DNA of 64,000 bases. Origin: Aricia agestis (Eukaryota > Arthropoda > Insecta > Lepidoptera > Lycaenidae). The stretch spans positions 9,992,001 to 10,056,000 of the forward strand of contig NC_056420.1 of the NCBI RefSeq assembly GCF_905147365.1, in the 5' to 3' direction. The position numbers and the translations under genes are program-made. Positions 12,836 to 25,000 of this stretch are shown piece by piece; within the stretch, counting starts at the first letter, position 1, and each line of letters opens with the position of its first letter. The notes under the pieces were generated by a model. That model was not told the DNA's origin. It searched no databases and worked only from the letters and a program-made list of their open reading frames with translations.

Positions 12836-13940
12836 TAGTGTCCGACCGAAGCTTCGGCTTCGGCTTCGGCCGCCTTCAGCCAAAAAACCACCTTCGGCGA
12901 AACCTTCGGCTTCGGCCTAAAACCCGGCCGAAGCCGAAGCTTTGCCGAAGGTCCGAGCAACCGTCGAAATTGAACGAAAGACTGAGTGAGTCGTGAGAGA
13001 GCGACGGACCGGTCGTGTATGCAGAGGCCACTGGGAGTCACTGTCAAATACAGTAAACAAACACTAAAGTTCTCAATAAATCATTTAATTATTTATTAAG
13101 AAGTTAGTATTTGTTTATTTTATTTATTACTCTAGTTTTGGTCTAGTCGAGTAAAACAAAGACGTCTAATTATTATTGTTATTTGAATAATAAAGAAATT
13201 ATATTTTTTACAATAGTTCAGTCAATAAAGTATGTAGTTAAAGAATGCGTGAGCAGCAATTTTTGGTTTTCAGCTAAATTAATTTTTTTCTCTTAGTTAT
13301 TACTAAGTAAAAAAAATAATTTTTTAATTACTAAAAATGATGCGTTGTAGGCGTTGTAGCAAAAAACATTCTGCGATGAAAAAAACTTATTAAATTCTCT
13401 ATAATTTTTGATTCTGTACACTTTTTCCGAATTCTCATCCGTTTTCGAACTACGCATTTGAGTCATTCCTTAAACTTTATTATTTGTAGTCCACAAATTA
13501 TTAAGTAATAAATAAATCACGAAATCACAAACTTTTATTACCATCTCTAAATCAACTTCTCTATGAGACTGTCAATATTATATAGGTAAACCTTCAATAT
13601 TGAAGTTTTGAAATATTTAATTAATTGTAGCTTGTAGACATATTGAACATAACTATATTTTAAAAAGATAAAACCGACATCAAAATTATACGTAATTTAG
13701 AATTAAAACTCCGTATCTCCAAAACTACTGAACCCAATTTTATAAAACTTACACTATTCCCTAAGTTGAACAATACCTAGTACAACAAAAAAAGAATTAC
13801 GGGAAGGGAAGGGAATAGGATAGGGGATTGGGCCTCCGGTAAACTCACTCACTCGGCGAAACACAGCGAGAGCACTGTTTCACGCCGGTTTTCTGTGAGA
13901 ACGTGGTATTGGCCAAAAATAGACCTTCGGTCGGACACTA
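12836..13940. mobile_element. Non-autonomous hAT element, 1105 bp, with perfect 16-bp TIRs
   Basis: TAGTGTCCGACCGAAG at 12836 and its exact inverse ending at 13940 are flanked by the 8-bp direct repeat CCAAGAAC (12828-12835 and 13941-13948). Just inside the left end, about 120 bp of GCTTCGGC/GCCGAAGC repeats form subterminal palindromes typical of hAT transposase-binding sites. The interior is AT-rich with no transposase. A SINE piece (13800-13912) lies near the right end. Confidence 0.85.
13800..13912 (-). repeat. Truncated SINE fragment inside the hAT element
   Basis: The GGGCCTCCGGTAAACTCACT and CACGCCGGTTTTCTGTGAGA segments match the SINE copies at 22592, 26286 and 35658. Its tail and 5' end are missing. 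Confidence 0.65.
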
Positions 13941-14345
13941 CCAAGAACTAAACATGGCGGTCTATAGTGATGGGACACTCGGTTGATATTTGTCGAGGAC
14001 ATCGATAAACTAACATGTTATAAGTGAGCGTCCTGTTATATTATATTGATATCAAAAATGATTTTTTTATATTATATAAAAAAAATATCATTTTTGCCTA
14101 TTTTTTCTCTATGTAAACAAAATAGGCAAATATGTTTTTTTTATAAAGGAGCCTCCTTAATTTTAATAAAACTATTTAATTTATTTTAAGTTTATTAATT
14201 ATTATTTAAGTTGCCATTATTGAAATACTAGTTGTACTATCGCACGAAGTGTTTACAGTTTATTTTAATTTTACCATCAATTATTATTATTATTAAAGTA
14301 TGTATACAACTGAGTATTTTGTGAACATTTCAAGTGCCTATTTTT

Positions 14346-14411
14346 TTCGCGATATATCGAGATCGATATTGATATTTTTTCAAATATCGATGTATCGATA
14401 TATCGATATTT
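14346..14411. promoter_or_regulatory. Cluster of TATCGATA-type sites upstream of vap
   Basis: Within 66 bp there are several ATCGAT cores, including TATCGATATATCGATATT and AATATCGATG. TATCGATA is the binding core of DREF/BEAF-32 in flies, found at housekeeping promoters and domain borders. The cluster is about 500 bp upstream of the vap start codon, with further ATCGAT cores nearby (around 13990). Role in this species is inferred; it could also be simple-sequence expansion. Confidence 0.4.
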
Positions 14412-14906
14412 TCTTTCAATTTCGACATCCCTATAATACGACACTTTGACAGTTTATGTACCTCGGAGAATTATTTTGATTTGGTAGTGAGTAGTGACCA
14501 TTATGTCGAGTCCACGTATAAAAGTCAATGGTACAAAGGAGCCGAGATGGCAACTTTATTAATTAACATAACTGGCAACATTCACATTAACTGTCAAAAC
14601 TTATCTGTTTTGTGGACTTGAGTGGACGGGCGTATTGATGTGCATAAAATTTAATAAAATTCATAATTAAACTATATAAAAATGTTTTATAAATTGTAAA
14701 AGTGTTTCCTTACACTTGTAGAAAACATTTTGTATCCGTTTACGTGATCTAAATTGGGCTAAATGTGTCCATAAAAGCTCCTTGTAGTAAACACGTTATT
14801 TTCCATTTTTAATTCCTATTTATAAGGTTCAATGTATATTGTGTGCTGTGTAGACATTTTAGCGTGAAAAGATATTGCAATCTATTCATAAGGGTAGGTT
14901 TTGAAA

Positions 14907-15063
14907 ATGGCTGACATGATACGTGCCATGGGGGCGCCGATAGGACCCCCTATGAAGGATAAGTTGGGATCACCATCGACGGAATCGGAGGACGGTGGGA
15001 ACGACATAGCGGAGCTGGCCGCTGACCTAGAACTCGACGAAGCAGACGGACCTAGCACTAATG
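14907..15063 (+). CDS. vap: vap exon 1 (start codon, acidic N-terminus)
   Basis: MADMIRAMGAPIGPP opens the protein, followed by an acidic stretch (ELAADLELDEAD). Donor AATG|GTAAGAAG; ends in phase 1. No fold is recognisable in this segment. Confidence 0.85.
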
Positions 15064-15988
15064 GTAAGAAGTTGCATCAAAAAATAATAAACATTACTTT
15101 ATTTTTGCACCCAACTGCATAATAGGTATGGTCGCCGATTAATTCGATGTACCACTTTATGATCTTATTTCTAAAGGTTTCAAGTGGTCTTATACTTATA
15201 TTATATGGGACAAACTATGTACCTAGTTAAAAAATAATTGAGATTACTATTACAAAGTATGCAACATTACACCTATATAGAAAGATGATAATTCAATGTC
15301 TAAAATGTTTAAAGGATAGTATTGTAGTGTAACTAATTTTACAATGTACAATTTAATGATAAAAAAATATCAGTTACACGTAAATACGTTCAGAAGTATT
15401 AAACCTTGTAGTACCAGAAGTCATAATATGTATTGTAGTTTATTACACATTTTGTTAAACACAATTTAATGCTTATCAATTGTTTATTAATGCTTATGAA
15501 ATGTTTGATATACATAATAGTTGGGGAGGCGAAGAGGGGATTTCGTGACAAGCTTGATCGTGTCAGTTTTTTTTAAATTCTAATTAAAGGACTTTATCTT
15601 AAAACGATAATGCCGTCCTTATAGGTATTTAATATAAATTAATAAAAAAGAGTGTGTCAGATTAAGCTTGTATAGACTTCCGACATGTGTCTAGGTGTCA
15701 TGGTATAGAAATCATATTTCTTACATGGTTGGTTAAAAAATTTCATCGGATCTGTCTGATTAAGATAGGGGATGTTTAGTATACCCCAAAGAAGCTTCCA
15801 TGTAAAGCACTGACGATTCACAAGTTAAAAAATAAAGCTTCATATTTTCCTTACTAAGCTTTGCAGATATTTTATGTTGCACTAAACTAAATGATTTAGT
15901 CCTTGTTGTCTAAAATGTTGTTATAATTTATCTAAATAAACAATTTTCTGAAATTTTTTCTTTTTTATAACTTTAAAACGGCTGTAGT

Positions 15989-16033
<45 letters not shown>

Positions 16034-19000
16034 TTTTAAATTTTTTTATTTTAATTAAATAAGGGGGCAAACGAGCAAATAAAAAAAACTTATTATTTTT
16101 TTAACAGTTTTACCCAATGTAAAAAAACCTACTACTTCCATGACACTGGAGTGACTACATGATTAGCACCCTCGCTTCTCCTACTAGGTATAATATTAGT
16201 GTTCTCTAACATTATCATATTTTGTTATTGTTTATGTATGTATTGTTATTGTTTATATGTAGCACCTCCATTGTGGGTATCGCAGACACAATAGATTTTC
16301 AATTGTCACTCAAGACTAAGTCAATAATAAATATATAAACGTGTTAGGTCAAGTTTGGGCTTCACTCGAAAAATTTTGACCTTCTAGACCAGCAGTACTC
16401 AACCTTTTTTTATATGAGCCAAAAACAGGTTTTACTCTTTGTGTTGCGGGCTGCAATCAATATTATTTACGTAAAAATAGTGTTGCTCAAAATGATCAAT
16501 TGACATGGGCCATTGACAAAAACCTGGTGGGCCGAAGGTTGAGTATAGCTGTTCTAGACTAATTAGGTAAAATACAATCATTTTTTATAGGGGAAAGACA
16601 AGCAGTTTTGGCGCCACCTGAGACAGAGTGGTACCATGGACGTCTTGACAGGTATACCTCTGAGGAACGACTGTGGGCAGCCGGAAAACATGGCAGTTAT
16701 TTGGGTAAGTTATTCAAAAAAATTGGTTGGTCATATAGAACAGAAATTCATTAGGATCATAATATTATATATGTAAACAGATGAGGTAACAAAATTTTAA
16801 AACATATTTCTTATAATAATTATGATTATTAAAAAAAATATTTTAAATATATATGTTTTATAAATTATATAAGTTATGACTTATTTGAAAATAGGACTAG
16901 AGTTGCAAAAAGGCACCCAATATATTTTTTTATATTATTGATTAATGATTATAGCACATTATAGTATGTAGCTTTTTGACTTTAATATTTTCACATTGGG
17001 TTTAACTCTTGTCCGACTAAAATATAGCCAGAATTGAGACTTATTTCTCATGTATTTCATTAGACAGTGGTTTTCAAAGGATCGGATGCAATATTAGTCA
17101 ATTATTTTTCTTGTGTAAATTAATGTGTTGTGGATAAAATGACTCTAGGGTGTTGTTGCCATAATATAATGTCGATTATTTCCACTATTTAGCGAATTTT
17201 GGCCATAGTTTGGTAGTATAATATAATATATTCTATGCCATAGTGCACCTGCCTACCGAAAGATTGCGTCTAGCGTCATACTGTATGACGCTGGACGCCA
17301 CCTTTCGGCAGAATTTTCAGTCTAGCTTTTAATCTACTTCCCGGCTCATTATAGAAGTACAGCTGCTGCAGGAATGTTTTATAGAATATTAACTATTTAC
17401 TTACACAAAATATAAAAAAAAAAAACAAAACGGCCCTCTTTAAGAAATTCGAGAAAAAATGTTTTTGCATTTTTTTGCAAAAGAAAAATAAATAGTTAAA
17501 AAACTCATTAAATGACGGCGCGTAGTTGTACAGTTCGACAAGGCTTTCAAATATGAATATGTCAATGATGTCAATGGGCGCTGCTGGTAAAGAGCTGTCA
17601 AAAATGACTTTTTTGTATGATAGAATCGTTATTTCCTTTTCTCGCCAAGTTCATATACAGCCTTGTCGAACTGTATGTTGAATGGTTAAGTCATTCTTCT
17701 AAAATGTACGAATAACTAAAGTTAAAAATAAATGATGTAATGAATAATTATTATGCTTGTATCTATATCTACAGGTTATAACAAAAGTAAGTGATAATTC
17801 TTTTTTTTATATAAAATAAGGGGGCAAACGAGCAAACGGGTCACCTAATGGAAAGCAACTACCGTCGCCCATGGACACTCGCAACATTAGAAGAGCTGCA
17901 GGTGCGTTGCAGGCCTTTCAAGAGGGAATACGCTCTCTTCTTGAAGGTTTGCAGGTCGTATAGGTCCGGAAATACTGCTGGTGACAGTTCGTTCCAGAGT
18001 TTTACAGTGCGCGACAGAAAGTTACGCGAGAAATGCACGGTGGAAGACTGCCACTCATCAAGGTGGTGAGGATAGAATATTTTTCGCGTGGGACGATGGC
18101 GAAAAGTTGCAGGTGGTATAATTCCGAACAATTCCTCAGAGCACTCCCCGTGATACAACCGATGGAGGATGCAAAGTGAAGCTACATCTCAGCGTAATTC
18201 CAAGGGGCCCAAGCTGTTTGAAACACTATGGCAATCAACAATTCGAGCGGCCCTTCGTTGGATACGATCTAGAGGGAGCAGTTGGTATTTTGGCGCTCCT
18301 GCCCAGAGATGAGAACAATATTCCATATGTGGCCGAACCTGCTTCTTTTTTTTTAAACGGGCTTTGGCCCACCACACTTTCCCACCACTGTATCTCCTGT
18401 GTCACCGGGATCGACAGCGGTATCCAACCACGAAAACCCTTTGATATGATCTCAGGGAGCCCGAGGGACATGCTAAAACTGTCTTGAGACCCGCAACGAA
18501 ATTAATCAGAAGAAAATAGGAGGAGTAGGAAGATGAACCTGTGCCTTGTAGAGGTGTAGGAGTTGGTCGGGACTGAAGTACTGTCTCGCTCTGTTGAGAA
18601 CACCAAGCTTCTTCGAGGCTAACTTGGCCTTACCCTCTAGATGATATTGGAACTGGACTTCGTTCGATATGCTAACGCCAAGTCTATCAATGCTAGGGGA
18701 GATGGTTAAAGATGTGCCCTCAAAACCAGGATGTACGACCATTGGTGACTTTTTAGCGGTGAACGCGCAGACTTGTATCTTGGCGGGGTTGAATTGGACT
18801 AAGTTACGTCTACCCTATTCAGAGACTTTCTCCAATGAATTCTCTATTTTAGACACATGTTCGTTTCGACTCTCAATGACATTTAGTCGAGAAATATTGG
18901 GGGCGCCGGTATATATAGCATCACCTGTACTATCATCCGCATAGCAATGAATGCCGTTGGTCTGTAACATGTCATTGATATGCAGTATGAATAAGGTAGG

Positions 19001-22000
19001 CGATAGCACACAGCCCTGAGGGACACCAGCATTAACAGACTGAGTTTCCGAGCATACGCCGTCAACTACGACCTTTATGCTTCTGTCTGCTAAGAAACTT
19101 TTTTGTGATTTGCATGGGCAGGCGCCCTGGCGTAAAGAGTTTCCCCATACAAAAACGAAAAAAAGTGTTCTTTCAGCGCTACTACTTTTACAGTAAACTT
19201 AATACACGGGACTCATACACAGTACATACACTAAAGTATTATCACTTAGTTTTGTTATACCTTGTATACTAATATTATGAAGCTGAAGTGTTTGTGTGTT
19301 TGAAAGTGCTAATCTCAGGAACTGCTTGTTCGATTTGAAAAATTCTTTTTTTTTGGATAACCCATTTATCGAGGAAGGCTTTAAGCTAATAAATAATGCA
19401 GTTTTTTTGTATTTTACAAAGTATTCATGTTATGATTGAATTTACTTTTAGTTGAAAATACGAACTTAAAATGTCTAATATCTCGGCTCCTATATAGTTT
19501 AGCTATATGTTCCCCATAATAAAGTTTACTCCCCTTGATATGTTCTTTCATAATATGCTGGTTTGGCGTGTGGCCGCGAGATTTGAAGATGACGCCAATA
19601 TTACCCAAACCCCTTTTCTTGTTCTTAGTGATAAAGTCTAAGCAAAAGTTAACAATAATAAAACGCAATGAATTAATAGCGTAATGAAATACCTTTCACT
19701 AGACTGCTACTGGGAATATAAAACAATAGTTAAGTTTCCCATTGTTGTTTTTATGTTCTCTTTCAATGAATATCAGTTACCTTTTCTGTAAATACAGTTA
19801 GTTACTCAAAACGTTTGTCATCTTTGACGAATCATTTTATCATTACATTCAAACTGCTATTATTATATGGAAGTTTGTGACTACAGTGTAAATAAATCAA
19901 TTATTAATCTGCGTAGAATGTAGTATGTAGTACTTTTAAATTGAAACTGACTTTCGCAATAATTTATGTTCTCAATATTAACAATTATTTTGTTTAACTT
20001 CGTATGATTTTCGAAAAAATTGTATAAAATAGAATAAAATAGATAATGTCTTGTAAGACACAAGACATTATGTATTTTATAATTTATTCTATTTTGTGTT
20101 TCTGTCTTTTCTGCCTGCCTAGCATACGCCAACGAGATATCTCACTCTACATGTTTTCTCGATGTTTGATGGTTTGTCTCTTCATTTCTATTGACCCTAG
20201 CATGACAAACATTTTTTCTCGCGTAGATCATCGAAATAACACATCTTTATAGAGTTATTTTGTCGAGATAATGTCGAGATTTTGACATTATGAGACAAGT
20301 AGTTTTTAATTATCTCGAGAGTGAGATATCTCGTTGGCGTATGCTAGGCAGGCTGATGACATATCTGTGTCATAAAAAATAAAAGTATGTATTTTTTGTT
20401 TAAGTTCGCGAAAGTGATCGCAAGCCGGGATCTTACGTGTTAAGCTACTTGGGGCGAACCGGCATCAACCATTTCAGGTAAATGTATGCTTTACTATGTG
20501 CGAGACTGCGAGTTAGCGGCACCTGGTGGCAAACAGAACTTCAAACACCCTCATTACGCCGTCGCATATAGTGTGGCATCTCATATGAAGAATACAAAGA
20601 ATATTTGGCCGTGTCGTGCCGCGTCCGGCGTCGCTCCGTTGCAGTGTAGTGTCGCCTAGTGCGGCCTCACCTAAACAAACACGTTAAAGGTACTGGTACT
20701 GTACTATTATGCAATAACAGTATTTGCAATGCATAAAATCCGATGATGCATGTTCACAGCCCAAAATCATAAAACGTTAAGGAGTGAGCACACTGAGACG
20801 GGCCGTGACGGGGCTCAGCGTGCCGGGGCTCATCGCAAAAGTCCGCCTCCATACAATTTGTATGGAAGCGGATGCGCGTATCGCACACTGTGTCGGGGCG
20901 CAGCGGATTTCCGCTTACATACAAATTGTATGGAGACGGATTTTTGCGATGAGCCCCGGAGCGCTGAGCCCCGGCACGGCCTGTCTCAGTGTGCTCACTC
21001 TTTTAATGTTAAAAACCCTTCATCCCTTCATTAGGAAAAGCCGTTTTTATGAACTGCCTGAGGTGCAGCGAATCCAAATGGACGGGATGAATGGACTATC
21101 TACACCTAGAGCCCACCGTCCCATATCAATCCGAAGAAATCGATTTCATTTACTTTTAACCTGAGCAAAACGCCTAGGTAATAAACCTTTTGTAAACCAA
21201 TTTTCATCCAAATCAGTCAAGCCATTCTTGAATCATAAAAGGATATGCAAATTGCGATTTCAACTCGCAGATTGTCTATTTTATATTACATTGTAACAAG
21301 GAACAAATAACAAGAGATTTTAAGAATAAAATTAATCACACGCAACATAATAATTTTAAACTTGAATCACGTCTCTAAACGCAACATTTTTTGCATCCGG
21401 TTGATTCATCATGTGTTTTAATCATTACTATGATCCTATACAGAAACAAAAATAATTGCAATCTTTCAAGAATTTCATTTAACGTTAAAATAATATTTGA
21501 AAAGTTTGTTTTCTAATACAAAAAAATGCTTTTAAATCTGCATAAAATGGTATTGTATTACTTTGTCTTATCTCATAGAAGAATATTTTATTAACCACTG
21601 ATTTTTTGACGACCTCTGTGGCTCAGTTGGTAGCTCAAGCCAACGGGTCGCGGGTTCGAATCCCGCCGACGGAACTAAAAGTTTTCAAAGTTCCTGGGTC
21701 ATGGATGTGTATTAAATATGTGTATCATATAATAAAAATCTTAAATATATGTATAGTACAAAAGTATTAAATATATTTCCGTTGTCTGGTACCCGTAACA
21801 CAAGTCCTTCAGGTACTTAGCACGGGGCCAGACTGACGTGGTGTGAAGCGTCCCTAGATATTATTTTTATTATATTATTTGCGATGTATACTATAATATT
21901 ATAATTGGGAAGAGTTTATTTGTTTGAACGCGCTAATCTCAGGAACTACTGGTCTGATTAAAAAAAATATTTCAATGTTAGATAGCCCGTTTATCGAGGA

Positions 22001-25000
22001 AGGCTATATTTTATCACGCTAATGCTAATAGGAGCGAAGAAATAGAGGAAAATGTGGAAAAAACGGGGGGACGTTTATTTGAAAGGGCTTATCTCACGAA
22101 CTACTGGAGCAATTTTTCTGTTATTTGGCACAGATAAGAAGTAGACCACGTGAAGGATCATAGGCTATTTTTCGTGGATTAATTTGTTTGTGAAATATCT
22201 AATTTACGCGAGCGAAGCCGCGCGGAACGTCTAGTCTATTTATAAAAAATACAAATACGCCTAGTCAATTCCCAAGGAAAACAACGCTTTCCTTCGATCA
22301 AGTGGCGACATTTAGGATCGCCTGTATTTATTACTATAGCGGCAACAGCAATACATCATTTGTGATCTCTCTTGCTCTCGTGGTTGTTGAGATGTAGCCT
22401 GGTGTCAGACTGATGGGTAAGGTACTTATATATTCTGTGCTGACGGGCGGACAGCGTAGTAACAAGATCCCGTTTTACCCTTTGGGTATGGAACCCTAAA
22501 CATCGTGTTTGTGGTAAATATCTTGCACTAGTGGTCCATCCCGGGTCTGCCCGGGGTACATACATAGCCTATGTACCACGTCATCGATGACATTTTTTTT
22601 TTTTTTTTTATGAAAGAAGGGGGCAAACGAGCAAACGGGTCACCTGATGGAAAGCAACTTTCGTCGCCCATGGACACTCGCAGCATCAGAAGAGCTGCAG
22701 GTGCGTTGCCGGCCTTTTAAGAGGGAATAGGGTAGGGATGGGAAGGGAAAGGAAAAGGGGAGGATAGGAAAGGGAATTGGGCCTCCGGTAAACTCACTCA
22801 CTCAGCGAAACACAGCGCAAGCGCTGTTTCACGCCGGTTTTCTGTGAGAACGTGGTATTTCTCCAGTCGAGCCGGCCCATTCGTGCCGAAGCATGGCTCT
22901 CCCACGTATAACATCTTAGCTATACATTGGTGAAAGAATTGAAATCGTTCCAGTAGTTCCTGAGATTGTCGCGTTCAAACAAACTCTTCAGCTTTATAAT
23001 ATTAGTAAAGATTCATCCAAATCTAAGACGATCTACTCTACTACAGGATAACAGCGGTCTGCGGCGACTACTACATCGGCGGTCGTCAGTTCGACTCCCT
23101 GGCCGAACTGGTGGGCTTCTACAGCCACTGCTCCGATCTCCTGAAACGGGAGCGGCTAGTCGAACCCGTGCCTCCTCCGGAACCCGTCAACGATAAGAAG
23201 GTATGATTAGGGAGAGTGACGTGAAAAAATTAACTGCGATTTGTATAGCAACGTCGGTGTCAGGTACCAAAATTGTATAGCCAGGGTAGGGTTGCCACCT
23301 TTTATTTTTGCATTTAAAGTACATTGGTTACTCTAAGTAAGAAAAATTAAGTACACAGTATAAAAATAAAGCACAATTTATTTTTCTTTAGTATTATATT
23401 TAATCGATAAATTTCGTTTAACGAAAAATACTTACGACTTCAACAGAAATCAAATTATGAGAAATAAAGTATTTTCGCGTACTTTATTATTAATATAAAG
23501 TACAGAGTACAATTACCTTAAACAACGTACAATACTTTATTATAAAGTACGGGTGGCAGCCCTAAGACAGGGTGTCTATGTGTCCCTTACATAGAGTTTA
23601 CATTTTTTTTGTGATTTGTATGGCCAAGCGTCCCAGCATCATGAAGTTTTTCATACAAAAGTTAATAATAACTTACCCTTTCAGCGCTGATACTTTCACA
23701 GCTAACTCTATACAGGGGATCCATACGCACCCCAAAAGTATTATTAGCACTTAGTTTTATTACACCTGTATACCAATCCCCAAGTGGCAGCCGGCTGTTG
23801 CATAACAATAGAAAATCTATTATATCTGCGATTCGCACGATGGAGGTGTTAATCGCTTATCATGAAAATTGCCATTTTAAAGTTTAAAATAACACTAACT
23901 ATTAAATTAAGTACATTTACTTAATCATGCACATTATACCAATGTATGTACTATACTATTTTCTATAATAAAAATTGATTACGCGTAAGTTGGCCAATCG
24001 GATACGTCTTTCCGGGATATCCTAGATAAACTTTCCATGTATCAACTAAAATGATAGTAAAAGTACTCTATAATGTGCAGTGGCAATGATGAACGTAAAG
24101 TATAATAATTCTCAGGCATCATAACCAAGCCCTTCACTGTCTGTAATAAGTTTCTGGACTCGGGAAGCACTCCATTCCTTTTGCTACTTTAAGATGCCAA
24201 TTTAAAAATACCAATAAAAACTGAACTCTAATTACTAGTTATGAAGATATATATTGAAATGATAGAATTGTCGCTCGCGGTATAGGCCTGTTCTAAATAA
24301 ATGGCACATCTAAAAATGCATCGTAAAGCCTTGCGAAGTTGCAATTTGGCATGATCCTTAAGGTGAGACTGTACTCAGAGACACTCAGCTGCAGCAGAGC
24401 AATGCTACATAATATATCACGGCCAAATATTGTTTGTATGTAATCGTATAAACTAAACTGCTCTACGTGGCAGCAGAACTGTCTCTGTCTGTGTGACACA
24501 AATTGTCAATGTTATAGATAATAGAATTTAAAGTGTCGCGTCGCTTCGCTTCAGCGTAGTTACGTAGCGTACCTTTAATAGTTATATTGTCGACCTAAGT
24601 GTCCATGTGTTAAGGCTTATTATCGTTTGCACAGCGCGTGGTCGCGATCCTGCCGTACACCAAGATGCCGGACACGGACGAGCTGACGTTCCAGAAGGGG
24701 GACATCTTCTTCGTCCACAACGACATGGGCGACGGCTGGCTCTGGGTCACCGCGCACAGGTAAAGGCAAAAATAACTATTTTGTTTAAAAATCAATGCTG
24801 TCCCACTGCTGGGCAAACATCCCTTTAGGCCGACCATAGACGGACTGCAAGTTGCAGTCGGGATCGACCGCTCTAGAGCGGTCGTGTTGAAGTTGTACAC
24901 GACTGCAACACGACCGCATCATGCTGTCGACCATACATAACCCTTGTTGTTCGACCGCACGGCGAAACTCAACGGCAGTGCGACTGCTCCGACCGCTCAA

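Noticed and set aside
12796..13047. Overlapping ORFs rich in Phe/Gly/Arg and Pro/Lys
   Set aside because: They come from the GCTTCGGC subterminal palindromes of the hAT element.
15992..16030. Replication or matrix-attachment site
   Set aside because: The AT run is a simple microsatellite; nothing else supports a function.
20750..21164. 94- and 126-codon ORFs
   Set aside because: They span the GC-rich hairpin at 20782-21000; the symmetry and lack of any domain indicate non-coding DNA.
21607..21680. tRNA gene
   Set aside because: A and B boxes are present, but there is no acceptor stem or anticodon arm, and a SINE body follows.
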